A stretch of DNA of 64,000 bases from Rhodanobacter sp. C03 (GCF_002001175.1 NZ_MUNT01000011.1:62001-126000), one strand, 5' to 3'; counted from the first letter of the stretch, positions 1 to 12,295 are shown. Notes: a model not told the origin generated them from the letters alone. Made by a program: numbers and translations.

Positions 1-996
1 ATCGTGATCGATCGCGACAAGGCCTCGCGGCTTGGACTGTCCATCGGCACCATCGACGGCGCGCTGTACGACGCGTTCGGCCAGCGACAGGTATCGACGA
101 TCTATTCCGATCTCAACCAGTACAAGGTAGTGATCAACGCGCTGCCGAACCAGACCGCGTCGCCGGCCTCGCTCGACAGCACCTACGTGAAGTCGACCAG
201 CGGCCAGATGATTCCGCTCACCGCGTTTGCGCATCAGCAGGCCGGCCTCGCACCCACCCAGGTTACCCACCAGAATCAGCAGACCACGATGGATCTCAGC
301 TTCAACCTGGCGCCCGGCGTGAGCATGGGCGAGGCGTTGCAGGTGATCCAGGCCACGGCGAGCAACATGCGCATGCCGGGCGACATCAAGCTCAACGTGG
401 GCGGTGATTTCCGCCGCTTCCAGCAATCGCAGAGCGGCATGCTGTGGCTGGTGCTGGGTGCGATCCTCACCGTCTACATCGTGCTCGGCATGCTGTACGA
501 GAGCTTGATCCATCCGGTGACGATCCTGTCCACCTTGCCGGCGGCTGGTGTCGGCGCACTCATGGCGCTGTGGCTCACCAACACCGACCTGTCGGTGATC
601 GCGCAGATCGCGCTGGTGCTGTTGATCGGCATCGTCAAGAAGAACGCGATCATGATGATCGACTTCGCCCTCGTCGCCGAACGCGAGCACGGCAAGAGCC
701 CGATGGATGCCGCACGCGAAGCCTGCATCGTGCGCTTCCGCCCGATCATGATGACCACCATGGTCGCGATTCTCGCCGCGCTGCCGATCGCGATCGGCCT
801 CGGCGAAGGCTCCGAACTGCGTCGGCCGCTCGGCATTGCGCTGATCGGCGGCCTGCTGATCTCGCAAAGCCTCACCTTGCTGAGCACCCCGGCGCTGTAC
901 GTGATCTTCTCGTGCCTGGCGGCACGGCGGAAAGCGTGGTGGGCGGCTCGGCAGGAGCGTGCGCGGTCGCGCCGCATCGTCAGCGTGCGCGGCTGA
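1..996 (+). CDS. RND efflux pump inner-membrane permease, C-terminal part (5' end outside window)
   Basis: The reading frame is open from base 1 and closes at TGA 994-996, so this is the last third of a proton-driven RND transporter of the HAE1/AcrB/MdtBC group. The visible part starts in the second periplasmic half (ALYDAFGQRQVSTIY, a stretch also found in the permeases at 46641-53062). It continues through the membrane block containing VLGMLYESLIHPVTILSTLP and the conserved IGIVKKNAIMMIDFA segment. It ends with a short basic cytoplasmic tail rich in Arg. The family pumps drugs, bile acids or other amphiphiles with a membrane fusion protein and an outer-membrane channel; those genes would lie upstream of the window. 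It is a separate locus from the complete efflux operon at 45205-54343. Substrate cannot be told from this fragment. Confidence 0.93.
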   Translation: MVIDRDKASRLGLSIGTIDGALYDAFGQRQVSTIYSDLNQYKVVINALPNQTASPASLDSTYVKSTSGQMIPLTAFAHQQAGLAPTQVTHQNQQTTMDLSFNLAPGVSMGEALQVIQATASNMRMPGDIKLNVGGDFRRFQQSQSGMLWLVLGAILTVYIVLGMLYESLIHPVTILSTLPAAGVGALMALWLTNTDLSVIAQIALVLLIGIVKKNAIMMIDFALVAEREHGKSPMDAAREACIVRFRPIMMTTMVAILAALPIAIGLGEGSELRRPLGIALIGGLLISQSLTLLSTPALYVIFSCLAARRKAWWAARQERARSRRIVSVRG

Positions 997-1154
997 GGCA
1001 TCGCCTTCGACAGGCCGATCCTGGCAGGAGCCGGATTGGCGTTTGTATGTTCAGCATTTCCTTCATGCACACGGCTTGTTAACCCGATGCTGGTTATCAC
1101 TGTGGTCTTCCACAAATGCAGATGCGTTTGTTCGCCCCACGCAGGAGAATCCCC

Positions 1155-1424
1155 ATGAAAATGACCCGCCACGCCCTGATCTGTGCCGTTTCGCTGGCCG
1201 CCGTGTTGGCCCTGAGTGCCTGTGGCAAGACGAACGACGAATCGGCCTCGCAAGTACCCGCTACGCCGCCCCCGGCCGCCACGGTCGCCGCGCCGGCAAT
1301 GGCACCGGCAACCGATGCTTCCACCATGGCACCGGCGAGCAGCGGCTCCGCCATGACGCCCATGAACAGCAGCTCTTCCGCGCAGCCACCCGCCAACAGC
1401 AGTTCTGCGGGCACCGGGCATTGA
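1155..1424 (+). CDS. small predicted lipoprotein, Ala/Pro/Ser/Met-rich
   Basis: An 89-codon ORF. I take ATG 1155 rather than the in-frame ATG 1116 because AGGAG (1143-1147) lies 7 bases upstream of it and because this start gives a clean signal peptide. Residues 1-22 are basic then hydrophobic and end in LALSAC, a good lipobox with Cys23 as the lipidated residue. The mature part is low-complexity: a short polar start (GKTNDES) followed by Ala/Pro/Thr/Met- and Ser-rich sequence with no recognisable domain. It follows the RND permease by 158 bp in the same direction but nothing shows co-transcription. Membrane anchoring is inferred from the lipobox; function is unknown. Codon use looks like the neighbours. 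Confidence 0.7.
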   Translation: MKMTRHALICAVSLAAVLALSACGKTNDESASQVPATPPPAATVAAPAMAPATDASTMAPASSGSAMTPMNSSSSAQPPANSSSAGTGH

Positions 1425-1452
1425 TACGGCCCCGACAGGCATGGCTCGATGA

Positions 1453-4179
<2,727 letters not shown>

Positions 4180-4224
4180 GGCGAGCCGCGTTGGAGTAAG
4201 CGCGGTACGCTGCAGCAGCAAAAG

Positions 4225-4257
4225 GACGGGGCGCCTTGCGGCGCCCCGTCTTTATTT
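4225..4257 (+). terminator. rho-independent terminator after icd
   Basis: GACGGGGCGCC (4225-4235), loop TTGC, GGCGCCCCGTC (4240-4250), then TTTATTTT. The stem is a perfect 11 bp, and it sits 45 bp after the icd stop codon. Confidence 0.88.
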
Positions 4258-4398
4258 TCATCGCGGCCTGCAGCCGGACAAGATGTCCGGTGGGCATGCC
4301 AGAAGTTCCCCGATCCGCATGCCGACGCGCGGTTCCGGCAACATTCGAGTCAGCATGGCCCTGACACAATCCACGCTTCCGAGAATGGAGCAGCACCG

Positions 4399-5487
4399 AT
4401 GCGTCTGTCATGCCTTGCCTTCCTGTTCGCGCTGAGTGGTTTGGTGCCGGCGTTCGCCCAATCGATCACGGCCAGCACGCCACCGCCACCGGTGCCATCG
4501 AACGTGGCCGAACTGGCGGGAGTGGTGGTCAGTGGCGTGATGCCCGGCCCGGGCCTGTGGAAGGTGTCCAAAGGCGATCACGTGATGTGGGTGCTCGGCA
4601 CGCTGTCGCCGCTGCCGCAGAACATGCAGTGGCAGTCGCGCGATCTGGAACAGGTGATCAGCCAGTCGCAGCAGGTGTTGCTGTCGCCTTCGGTGAAGTT
4701 GAAGGCCAACGTCGGCTTTCTGGGCAAGATGTTCCTGCTGCCATCGGCCTATAGCGCACGCAAGAACGATGATGGGCAGACCTTGCAGCAGGTGTTGCCG
4801 CCACCGGTGTACGCGCGCTGGGAGGTGCTCAAGCAGAAGTACATCGGCGATAACCGCGGCATCGAACGCTGGCGGCCGATCTTCGCGGCACAGGAGCTGT
4901 ACCAGAAGGCGATCAAGGCGAATGGCTTGAGCAAGACCGGCGGCATCCAGGCCGACATCGATGCACTGGCCACCCGCTACGGCGTCAAGCAGGTGCCGAC
5001 GGATTACCAGGTCGTCATCGAACATCCGGGCGCGGCGCTCAAGGCGTTCAAGAGCTCCGCCCCGCACGACACCACCTGCTTCATCCGCACGCTGGACAGC
5101 ATCGAGCAGGACATGCCGGCGATGAAGGCGCGCGCCAACGCCTGGGCCACCGGCGACCTGCAGGCACTGCGCGAACTGCCCGACAGCGAGCGACGCGACG
5201 CTTGCGTTTCGGCGCTCGCAGACGCCGGCTTCGCCCGTACGCTGGGCCTCGACGACGTTACGGCGAAACTGCAAGCCGTCTGGCTGGGCGCTGCACGTGC
5301 GGCACTGCACACCAATACGCAGACCTTCGCGATGCTGCCGATGAGCGAGTTGCTGAAAGCGGACGGCTATCTGACGAAACTGCAGGCCGATGGTTACAAG
5401 GTCGAATCTCCGGAAGAGCAGGAGGCCGATCCCGCCCCAGGCAGCAGCGCCGATGCTCCCGCGAACAGTGGGAGCTCGTCACGATAG
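4399..5487 (+). CDS. TraB/PrgY/GumN-family exported protein
   Basis: A 362-residue protein with a Sec signal peptide (residues 1-21, ending PAFAQ). The body is like the TraB/GumN family: an early WKVSKGDHVMWVLGTLSPLP segment matching the family's 'lW.v..g..~..lfGTlH' opening, and a run of acidic and basic helices after it. The family is built on a TIKI/erythromycin-esterase-like fold; some members act in pheromone shutdown or near gum biosynthesis, but most bacterial members have no proven activity. In classical members the Gly-Thr is followed by His, and here it is Leu-Ser, so any metal-dependent activity is doubtful. The C-terminus is a disordered Pro/Ala/Ser tail. The stop codon directly abuts the stop codon of the convergent aldo/keto reductase gene. 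Confidence 0.75.
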   Translation: MRLSCLAFLFALSGLVPAFAQSITASTPPPPVPSNVAELAGVVVSGVMPGPGLWKVSKGDHVMWVLGTLSPLPQNMQWQSRDLEQVISQSQQVLLSPSVKLKANVGFLGKMFLLPSAYSARKNDDGQTLQQVLPPPVYARWEVLKQKYIGDNRGIERWRPIFAAQELYQKAIKANGLSKTGGIQADIDALATRYGVKQVPTDYQVVIEHPGAALKAFKSSAPHDTTCFIRTLDSIEQDMPAMKARANAWATGDLQALRELPDSERRDACVSALADAGFARTLGLDDVTAKLQAVWLGAARAALHTNTQTFAMLPMSELLKADGYLTKLQADGYKVESPEEQEADPAPGSSADAPANSGSSSR

Positions 5488-6435
5488 TCAGCCTGCGCTG
5501 ACCCGATCCAGCTGTGCGATCTCGTCCGGTGCCAGCAGCAGTCGGGTGGCGCCGAGCAGCTCATGCAGCTGCTCCACGCTGGTGGCGCTGGCGATTGGCG
5601 CGGTGAGGCCGGGGCGTGCGATCAGCCACGCCAGCGCGACCTGTGCCGGCGTGGCGTGGTGGGTAGCGGCGATCGCGTCGAGCGCGGCGAGCACCTGCAA
5701 GCCACGCGGGTTCAGGTACTTTTTCACCGAGCCGCCGCGTGCACTGCTCCTGGCCAGGTCGGCCTCGCTGCGGTACTTGCCGCTGAGGAAGCCGCTGGCC
5801 AGCGCGTAGTAGCTGATCACGCCGATGTTCTCCGCGCGGATCAGCGGCTCCAGTTCCTTTTCGTAGCCAGCGCGGCTGACCAGGTTGTATTCCGGCTGCA
5901 GGCTCTCGTAACGCGGCAGGCCATGTTGCTTCGATATGGCGAGCGCATCGGCGAAGCGCGCGGCGCCGTAGTTGGATGCACCGATCGCGCGTACCTTGCC
6001 GGCCTCGATCAGTCGCGCGAACGCGCCCAGAGTTTCGGCCAGTGGCACGCTGGCATCGTCCTCATGCGCCTGGTACAGGTCGATGTGGTCGGTCTGCAAG
6101 CGCTGCAGCGAACCGTTCACCGCCTGCTGGATGTTGGCCGGAGACAGACCGGGATGCTCGACCCATTTCGCCACCTTGGTGGCGATCACCACCTGGTCGC
6201 GCTTGCCGCTCTGCTTCAGCCAGCGACCGATGATGGTCTCCGACTCGCCGCCACGATTGCCGGGAACCCAGGCCGAATACACATCGGCGGTATCGATCAG
6301 GTTGCCGCCGGCATCGACGAACGCATCGAGCAGTTCGAACGAGCGCTTTTCGTCGGCACTCCAGCCAAACACGTTGCCGCCGAACGCAAGCGGGGCGATG
6401 GACAACGACGATTTGCCAAGTGAGCGCTTGTGCAT
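5488..6435 (-). CDS. aldo/keto reductase
   Basis: A 315-residue AKR-family TIM-barrel oxidoreductase, expected to reduce aldehydes or ketones with NADPH in the cytoplasm. All four catalytic residues are visible: Asp48 and Tyr53 (NLIDTADVYS), Lys87 (VIATKVAK) and His123 (DLYQAHEDD). The IGASNYGAARF segment and the C-terminal IASATSVEQLHELL are usual for the YajO/Tas-like group. The start is ATG at 6435 (complement), giving the family N-terminus MHKRSLGKSSLSIAPLAFGG with GAGGTG upstream; the frame extends further but without homology-like sequence. A 59-codon ORF lies 104 bp upstream on the same strand and a LysR-type regulator is divergent beyond that. Substrate unknown. Confidence 0.93.
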   Translation of the reverse strand: MHKRSLGKSSLSIAPLAFGGNVFGWSADEKRSFELLDAFVDAGGNLIDTADVYSAWVPGNRGGESETIIGRWLKQSGKRDQVVIATKVAKWVEHPGLSPANIQQAVNGSLQRLQTDHIDLYQAHEDDASVPLAETLGAFARLIEAGKVRAIGASNYGAARFADALAISKQHGLPRYESLQPEYNLVSRAGYEKELEPLIRAENIGVISYYALASGFLSGKYRSEADLARSSARGGSVKKYLNPRGLQVLAALDAIAATHHATPAQVALAWLIARPGLTAPIASATSVEQLHELLGATRLLLAPDEIAQLDRVSAG

Positions 6436-6539
6436 GGAGGAACACCTCGAGCCATGGAAGTGCCAAGCATGCACGCGTCCGGGCAAATAGAGCGTGATGT
6501 ATCCGGGACGATTGCGTGCCGGACACGGGTAGCGTCGGC

Positions 6540-6719
6540 TCAGCGCGGTCCGACGAGTCGCGGCCAGATCGCCGCGCAGCACATCCGCGCGATGGACTTG
6601 GGTTTTGCTGGGGCGGGCTTGCGCCGACCCGTCGTGGTGCGGGTATCAGGGCGCCAGGGCAGATCGTTATGGGTGACGTGGCCGTGCAGGAACAACAGGT
6701 TGGTCCAGAGTGAGCTCAT
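6540..6719 (-). CDS. small hypothetical protein (59 residues) divergent from the LysR regulator
   Basis: ATG at 6719 (complement) is preceded by AGGAG with 8-base spacing, a strong ribosome site for an otherwise unannotated stretch. The product begins MSSLWTNLLFLHGHVTH, a hydrophobic amphipathic start, and continues into a basic Arg/Lys/Pro-rich part ending IARMCCAAIWPRLVGPR. It has no signal peptidase site or domain that I recognise. It lies between the aldo/keto reductase (downstream, same strand, 104 bp) and the LysR regulator (divergent, 107 bp), so it may be a target of that regulator and the first gene of a short operon. It could also be a translated leader. Support is the ribosome site and position only. 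Confidence 0.5.
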   Translation of the reverse strand: MSSLWTNLLFLHGHVTHNDLPWRPDTRTTTGRRKPAPAKPKSIARMCCAAIWPRLVGPR

Positions 6720-6809
6720 GACGGGATCTCCTGGGAGCATGAAGACTTGGTGTGAGCTCAAGATACGCGGGCCACACACCGCCAAAAAGCGATATATTCG
6801 CAAGCCAGA

Positions 6810-6826
6810 CTTGAGAGAAATTCAAG
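6810..6826. promoter_or_regulatory. possible LysR-type operator at the regulator's start
   Basis: CTTGA (6810-6814) and TCAAG (6822-6826) form an inverted repeat separated by 7 bases, ending immediately before the ATG at 6827. A short dyad with a central A/T-rich spacer is the usual form of a LysR-family recognition site and this position would suit autoregulation. It is short enough to occur by chance. Confidence 0.3.
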
Positions 6827-7747
6827 ATGGGAAAGCTGCCGCTGGGCCTGCTGCAACAGTTCGTGCTGGTCGCCCGGCTGGGTAATCTGTCGCGCGCCGC
6901 GACGCAGGCGAACCTCACCGTGAGTGCGCTCAGTCACCAGATGCGCCAGCTGGAAGAGCGGCTGGAGCGACGGCTGTTCGAACGCGGGCCGCGCGGAGTG
7001 ACGTTGACCGTCGAGGGCTGCAGCCTGCTCGAGGCGGTGGGCGAGCATTTCGACGGCATTGAACATGCGCTGTCGCGCTATCACCAGCGTCGCCACGACG
7101 CGCTCACGCTCAGTGCCAGCCCCGGCATCATGTCGAGCTGGCTGGTGCCGCGGTTGCCGCGGTTGGTCGCAGTGCATCCGGACTTGGAGCTTAGCTTGCA
7201 GTCCACATCGGCGCTGGTGAACTTCGAGCGCGAGCCGGTCGATGTCGGTTTGCGTTACGGTCATGGCAACTGGCCCGGCCTGCACAGCGAGCGGCTGTTC
7301 GGCGAATGGATCGCGCCAGTCGCGGCGCCTGCCCTGGTGGCGCGGATGGAGGGCGTCGATCCCGGTGACCTGTCGCGCTGGCCGCTGCTCGGAGAGCCGA
7401 GTCCCTCCACTCGCTGGAACGACTGGTTCGCCCGTGTCGGCAGCGCGCCACCGACGCGCTACGTGGCGCAATTCGACAGCCTCGATGCGCTGCGCCACGC
7501 AGCACTGGAAGGCCTTGGCGTGGCCTTGGGCCGGATGGTGACATCGAAATCGCTGATCGACGCCGGGCGGCTGCAGGTGCTGGGCGAAAACTACCTGGCG
7601 GTGAAGGAGGCGTACTGGCTGGTGTATCCGCCGCGTTCGCAGGAGCATCGCGGCTTGCAGCTGTTCCGCGAATGGCTGCTGGCCGAGGCGGACGACTACG
7701 GCCGGCAGATGTCGGCGTTTCGGCCGGATGACACGGCCGTGGGTTGA
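6827..7747 (+). CDS. LysR-family transcriptional regulator (GcvA-like)
   Basis: A 306-residue LysR-type regulator. Residues 1-62 form the winged helix-turn-helix (LQQFVLVARLGNLSRAATQANLTVSALSHQMRQLEERLERRLFER), and residues from about 90 to 295 form the periplasmic-binding-protein-like effector domain. The DNA-binding region and the motif DVGLRYGHGNWPGLHSERLF place it near the GcvA/AmpR subgroup. GAGAG about 8 bases before ATG 6827 supports the start. It is divergent from the 59-codon ORF and the aldo/keto reductase, the classical arrangement for a LysR regulator controlling its neighbour, so those are the first candidate targets. The effector is unknown. Confidence 0.93.
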   Translation: MGKLPLGLLQQFVLVARLGNLSRAATQANLTVSALSHQMRQLEERLERRLFERGPRGVTLTVEGCSLLEAVGEHFDGIEHALSRYHQRRHDALTLSASPGIMSSWLVPRLPRLVAVHPDLELSLQSTSALVNFEREPVDVGLRYGHGNWPGLHSERLFGEWIAPVAAPALVARMEGVDPGDLSRWPLLGEPSPSTRWNDWFARVGSAPPTRYVAQFDSLDALRHAALEGLGVALGRMVTSKSLIDAGRLQVLGENYLAVKEAYWLVYPPRSQEHRGLQLFREWLLAEADDYGRQMSAFRPDDTAVG

Positions 7748-7815
7748 TGCGGTTTCGCAACGCGGCCGGACGCGTCATCATCGTGGGTCGTTGCCGACCC
7801 ATCGTCAGGAGTTGA

Positions 7816-8931
<1,116 letters not shown>

Positions 8932-8954
8932 GACCCAATGTTCGAACGGCCTCG

Positions 8955-9026
8955 TAGGGCGGGCACTGCCCGCCGGCTTTTGCTGTGCGTGGGTGTGTGG
9001 CAGAGCGGCGGGCAGTGCCCGCCCTA
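8955..9026. repeat. REP-like pair of inverted extragenic palindromes
   Basis: TAGGGCGGGCACTGCCCGCC (8955-8974) is repeated as its exact reverse complement at 9007-9026, separated by 32 bases. Each unit is itself palindromic (GGGCGGGCACTGCCCG). This is the form of the paired REP/BIME elements that are common in xanthomonad and pseudomonad genomes. It lies between frmA and the NYN gene and may act as a terminator or mRNA stabiliser. The rest of 8932-9142 shows nothing else definable. Confidence 0.75.
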
Positions 9027-9142
9027 TCGGGAATCCTTCCCCGTCGCGGTGAACGAAGCTCTAGAATATGAGCACGCCGCTGGCTCCATTCTGCTGTCGG
9101 CAGCCATCATTTTCTATGCCAGCACACCCATAAGGTTGTCCA

Positions 9143-9805
9143 ATGAACCGCACCGCCATTCTCGTCGACGGCGCTTTTTTCCTTGCCCGCTACCGCAAGG
9201 TCTATGGCGAACGTGATGCCGGCGACGCACGCGCGGTGGCGAAAACCGTATTCAGCATGGCGCTGGAGCATCTGAAGGCAGTCGATCGTCCACGCGAATC
9301 GCTGTATCGCATCTTCTTCTACGACTGCCCACCGCTGGAAAAGAGCTTCATCAAGCCGGTCAGCGGCGACAGCATCGACTTCGGTCGCACCGGTGCCGCG
9401 GCGTTCCGGCGCGAGCTGCACGATCAGCTGCGCAGGCAGCGCAAGATGGCGTTGCGGCTGGGTCGGCTGGCCGAGCGCGGCGAATGGCAGCTCAAGCGCA
9501 ATGCCTACCAGCAGCTGCGCGACGGCAATTTGCAATGGGATGATCTCGGCGACGAGCATTTCGAGCCGGACATGCGCCAGACCCAGGTCGACATGAAGAT
9601 CGGCATCGACATCGCCGCATTGACCTACAAGAAGCTGGTCGACCAGATCATCCTGATCGCTGGCGATGCGGATTTCATACCGGCGGCGAAGCTGGCGCGC
9701 TACGAGGGTATCGACTTCATCCTCGATCCGATGTGGCAGAGCATCGCACCGGATTTGCACGAACATATCGATGGTTTGCAGTCGGTATGTCCGCGACCGT
9801 TCTGA
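9143..9805 (+). CDS. NYN-domain (PIN-like) protein, putative ribonuclease
   Basis: A 220-residue cytoplasmic protein of the NYN/LabA-like group, PIN-fold domains proposed to cleave RNA with metal ions. The two acidic signature sites are visible: ILVDGAFF with Asp9 near the N-terminus and IILIAGDADFIPAAKLA about residues 170-186. The middle (residues 85-150) is rich in Arg and Gln and is probably an inserted helical part. The C-terminal half (VDMKIGIDIAALTYKKLVD) matches the usual Lys-Gly-Val-Asp-type motif of the family. ATG 9143 is used. Catalytic activity and substrate have not been shown for most members. No operon partner is evident. Confidence 0.85.
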   Translation: MNRTAILVDGAFFLARYRKVYGERDAGDARAVAKTVFSMALEHLKAVDRPRESLYRIFFYDCPPLEKSFIKPVSGDSIDFGRTGAAAFRRELHDQLRRQRKMALRLGRLAERGEWQLKRNAYQQLRDGNLQWDDLGDEHFEPDMRQTQVDMKIGIDIAALTYKKLVDQIILIAGDADFIPAAKLARYEGIDFILDPMWQSIAPDLHEHIDGLQSVCPRPF

Positions 9806-9865
9806 ATACCGTGCCTACACATGGGTTTCGCCACATTGCATCAAGTCTGCATAAAGGGGTCATCG

Positions 9866-10798
9866 ATGAATCGCGGGATCGAAGCAAGGGTACGAGCGGC
9901 TCGCCTGGGTGCGGCACTGATGCTGGCGGCATGTCTGGGCCTGCCCGCGTTGGCGTGGGCACAGCAGGCGCCGGCCGCCTCGACCGCACAGGATCAGCCG
10001 GCTGACGAACTGGTACCACCGACCAGCGCCAGTGATTTCACCTCCGCCCAGCTGGACGGCGTACTTGCCGGCAACTGGCGTTCGCCGGCGAACCGTGCGC
10101 GCGATGTGTATCGCCACCCCAAGGCCACCCTGCAGTTTTTCGGTATCCGACCGGATCAAACGGTGATCGAGATCACCCCTGGCGGCGGCTGGTACAGCGA
10201 AGTCCTGGCGCCCCTGCTACGCGACAACGGGCATTACGTGGCCGCGCTGCAGGCACCTGTCGGCGACGGCGAGGCGAAGCGCGACGCGGCGGCGTTGCGC
10301 GCGAAATTTGCCGACGACCCGGCCGAGTACGGCAAGGCGACGATCGTCGAATTCGATCCGAAAGCGCCGGTACTCGGTGCGCCTGGTTCGGCCGATCTGG
10401 TGCTGACGTTCCGCAACGTGCACAACTGGGTGATGGCGGACACCGCGCAGGCGATGTTCAAGGCGTTCTTTTCGGTGCTGCGGCCCGGCGGCGTGCTGGG
10501 TGTGGTCGATCATCGCGCGGACGACAGTGCCACGCTGGCGATGGTGAAGCGCAGTGGCTACCTGCCGCCACGCTACGTGGTGAAGCTGGCCACCGAAGCG
10601 GGCTTCACGCTGGACGAGAGCAGCGAGATCAATGCCAACCCGAAGGATACGAAGGACTATCCCAAGGGCGTGTGGACATTGCCACCCACGCTCACGCTGG
10701 GCGAGCAGGACAAGGCGAAGTATCAGGCGATCGGCGAGTCGGACCGGATGACCCTGCGCTTCGTCAAGCCGTCGGCGCCGGCGGCTGCGACTCCCTGA
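9866..10798 (+). CDS. exported class I SAM-methyltransferase-like protein (COG4798 type)
   Basis: A 310-residue protein with a Sec signal peptide (about residues 1-32, ending ALAWAQQ) followed by a Rossmann-type methyltransferase fold. [18 protein letters not shown] (101-118) is the SAM-binding motif I, with FRNVHNWV and GVVDHRADD as later strands. [12 protein letters not shown] before motif I is typical of the 'predicted methyltransferase' COG4798. ATG 9866 is chosen over the upstream in-frame start because it gives a proper signal peptide and AAAGGGG lies upstream. Export of a SAM-dependent fold is odd because SAM is not known to be available in the periplasm, so these proteins may bind another ligand. 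Substrate unknown. It is followed closely by rluE. Confidence 0.85.
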   Translation: MNRGIEARVRAARLGAALMLAACLGLPALAWAQQAPAASTAQDQPADELVPPTSASDFTSAQLDGVLAGNWRSPANRARDVYRHPKATLQFFGIRPDQTVIEITPGGGWYSEVLAPLLRDNGHYVAALQAPVGDGEAKRDAAALRAKFADDPAEYGKATIVEFDPKAPVLGAPGSADLVLTFRNVHNWVMADTAQAMFKAFFSVLRPGGVLGVVDHRADDSATLAMVKRSGYLPPRYVVKLATEAGFTLDESSEINANPKDTKDYPKGVWTLPPTLTLGEQDKAKYQAIGESDRMTLRFVKPSAPAAATP

Positions 10799-10820
10799 AG
10801 CAACCATACGGCGTCCCGCC

Positions 10821-11357
10821 ATGCTGATCGCCTTGAACAAGCCGTATGGCGTGCTGTGCCAGTTCACCGATGCGGATGGGCGCCGCACGCTGGCCGAATT
10901 CGTCAGGCAAAAAGACGTCTATGCGGCTGGACGGCTGGACCATGACAGCGAGGGTCTGCTGCTGCTGACCGACGATGGCCCGCTGGCGCACCAGCTGACC
11001 GATCCCCGGCACAAGCAGAGCAAGACCTATCTGGTACAGGTCGATGGCGAGATCGATGAGGCGGCCCTGCGCGCATTGCGTCGAGGTGTCCTGTTGAACG
11101 ATGGCCCGACCTTGCCGGCGGAGGCGACGCGCATCGCCGAGCCGGACTGGCTGTGGCCGCGCGACCCGCCGGTGCGCTTCCGCAAGAGCATTCCCACCAG
11201 CTGGCTCAGTCTTGCCATCCGCGAGGGCCGCAATCGCCAGGTACGCCGGATGACCGCCGCAGTGGGTTTCCCGACCCTTCGACTGATCCGCGTGCGCATC
11301 GGCGAGCACGCGCTGGACGGACTGGCGCCCGGCGCGACACGTACTCTCTTGCCCTAG
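10821..11357 (+). CDS. rluE: 23S rRNA pseudouridine synthase RluE (position 2457 type)
   Basis: A 178-residue RsuA/RluE-family enzyme that isomerises one uridine of 23S rRNA, corresponding to U2457 in E. coli. The catalytic motif [16 protein letters not shown] holds the nucleophile Asp40. The segments [33 protein letters not shown] and [21 protein letters not shown] resemble E. coli RluE closely, which separates it from RluB, RluF and RsuA. There is no N-terminal S4 domain, as is normal for RluE. It begins 22 bp after the methyltransferase-like gene and ends 6 bp from the convergent tatD stop. Confidence 0.94.
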   Translation: MLIALNKPYGVLCQFTDADGRRTLAEFVRQKDVYAAGRLDHDSEGLLLLTDDGPLAHQLTDPRHKQSKTYLVQVDGEIDEAALRALRRGVLLNDGPTLPAEATRIAEPDWLWPRDPPVRFRKSIPTSWLSLAIREGRNRQVRRMTAAVGFPTLRLIRVRIGEHALDGLAPGATRTLLP

Positions 11358-11363
11358 GAGCGC

Positions 11364-12149
11364 TTACAGGCCGAAGAATGCTTCGGCAGTCGCCGTGCTG
11401 TTCGCCGCCGTGACTTCAACCGGTTCGCCGCGATCGCGCGCGATTTCCTCGCAAATGTGCTTGAGGTACATCGGCTCGTTGCGTCGGTGTGCCGGATGCG
11501 GTCGCACCGTGCGTGGCAGCAGGTAGGGCGCGTCGGTCTCGATCATCAACCGGTTCGCCGGAATCTCGCGCACCAGTTCGCGCAGATGGGTGCCACGGCG
11601 CTCGTCGCAGATCCAGCCGGTGATGCCGATGTGGCAATCCAGCGCCAGATAATCGCGCAGCGCCTCGCCACTGTCCGTAAAGCAGTGCACCACCGCCGCC
11701 GGCACTTTGTCGCGATAGCGTCGCAGCAGCGCGATGAAATCGTCGTGGGCATCGCGTTGATGCAGGAACAGGGGCTTCTGCAGATCCACCGCGATCCGTA
11801 ACTGGCGCTCGAATACCTGCAGCTGCACCGGGCGCGGCGAATAATTGCGGTTGTAGTCCAGCCCGGTCTCGCCGATCGCGCGCACCGCATGATCCTGCGA
11901 AAGCTCACGCAGCAGTGCGTCGCTGGCGTCGTCGTAGTCGATCGCATGATGCGGATGCACTCCGGCAGTCGCGAACAGCGTGCCAGGGTATGCCCTGGCC
12001 AGCGCATGCGCATGCGTGCTGCCGTCACGCGAGGCGCCGGTGACGATCATCCGACTGACCCCATGCGCCTGCGCACGTTGCAGCACGGCATCGAAATCGT
12101 GGTGGAACGATTCGTGACCGAGGTTGGCGCCGATATCGAGTAGCTGCAT
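11364..12149 (-). CDS. tatD: TatD-family metal-dependent deoxyribonuclease
   Basis: A 261-residue TIM-barrel hydrolase. It starts MQLLDIGANLGHESFHHDFD, matching E. coli TatD (which also has DIGVNL in place of the usual D-x-H-x-H of YcfH and YjjV). Conserved metal-site segments are TAGVHPHHAIDYD, AIGETGLDYNRN, LFLHQRDAHDDF, VVHCFTDSGEAL and MIETDAPYLLPR. The family has 3'-5' exonuclease/DNase activity and roles in DNA repair and DNA fragmentation. The start at 12149 (complement) is set by this family N-terminus; the frame runs upstream without similarity. No strong ribosome site is visible. The gene is alone, convergent with rluE. Confidence 0.94.
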   Translation of the reverse strand: MQLLDIGANLGHESFHHDFDAVLQRAQAHGVSRMIVTGASRDGSTHAHALARAYPGTLFATAGVHPHHAIDYDDASDALLRELSQDHAVRAIGETGLDYNRNYSPRPVQLQVFERQLRIAVDLQKPLFLHQRDAHDDFIALLRRYRDKVPAAVVHCFTDSGEALRDYLALDCHIGITGWICDERRGTHLRELVREIPANRLMIETDAPYLLPRTVRPHPAHRRNEPMYLKHICEEIARDRGEPVEVTAANSTATAEAFFGL

Positions 12150-12268
12150 GGTTTTTGGTCGTGGCGGGGTAGCCAATTCTGGCAGCTGCGAGCCCACGCG
12201 CAAGCGTGCTTTCTTCCCGCGGCGCAGCACAAATCACGCTTGCGGGCTTCCATGAAATTACGTTGACG

Positions 12269-12295
12269 CTCGCAAGAAATTGCTGATAGCTTCGC
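12269..12295. promoter_or_regulatory. candidate operator upstream of the 12662 operon, in the 12150-12661 gap
   Basis: The 512-bp gap between tatD and the next operon has no convincing gene. Near its tatD end, TCGCAAGAAATTGC (12270-12283) is followed 22 bases later by TCGC (12292-12295). The same arrangement occurs upstream of the subtilisin gene as TCGCAAAAGAATTGC (15535-15549) with the next TCGC 21 bases on. The match across two protease loci suggests a shared regulator, but the distance to the ATG at 12662 (about 390 bases) is long. GGGAGG at 12645-12650 is the ribosome site of the downstream gene. Confidence 0.3.

Noticed and set aside
1040..1154. Extra start for the small lipoprotein at ATG 1116
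   Set aside because: It would add 13 unrelated residues before the signal peptide; AGGAG fits ATG 1155.
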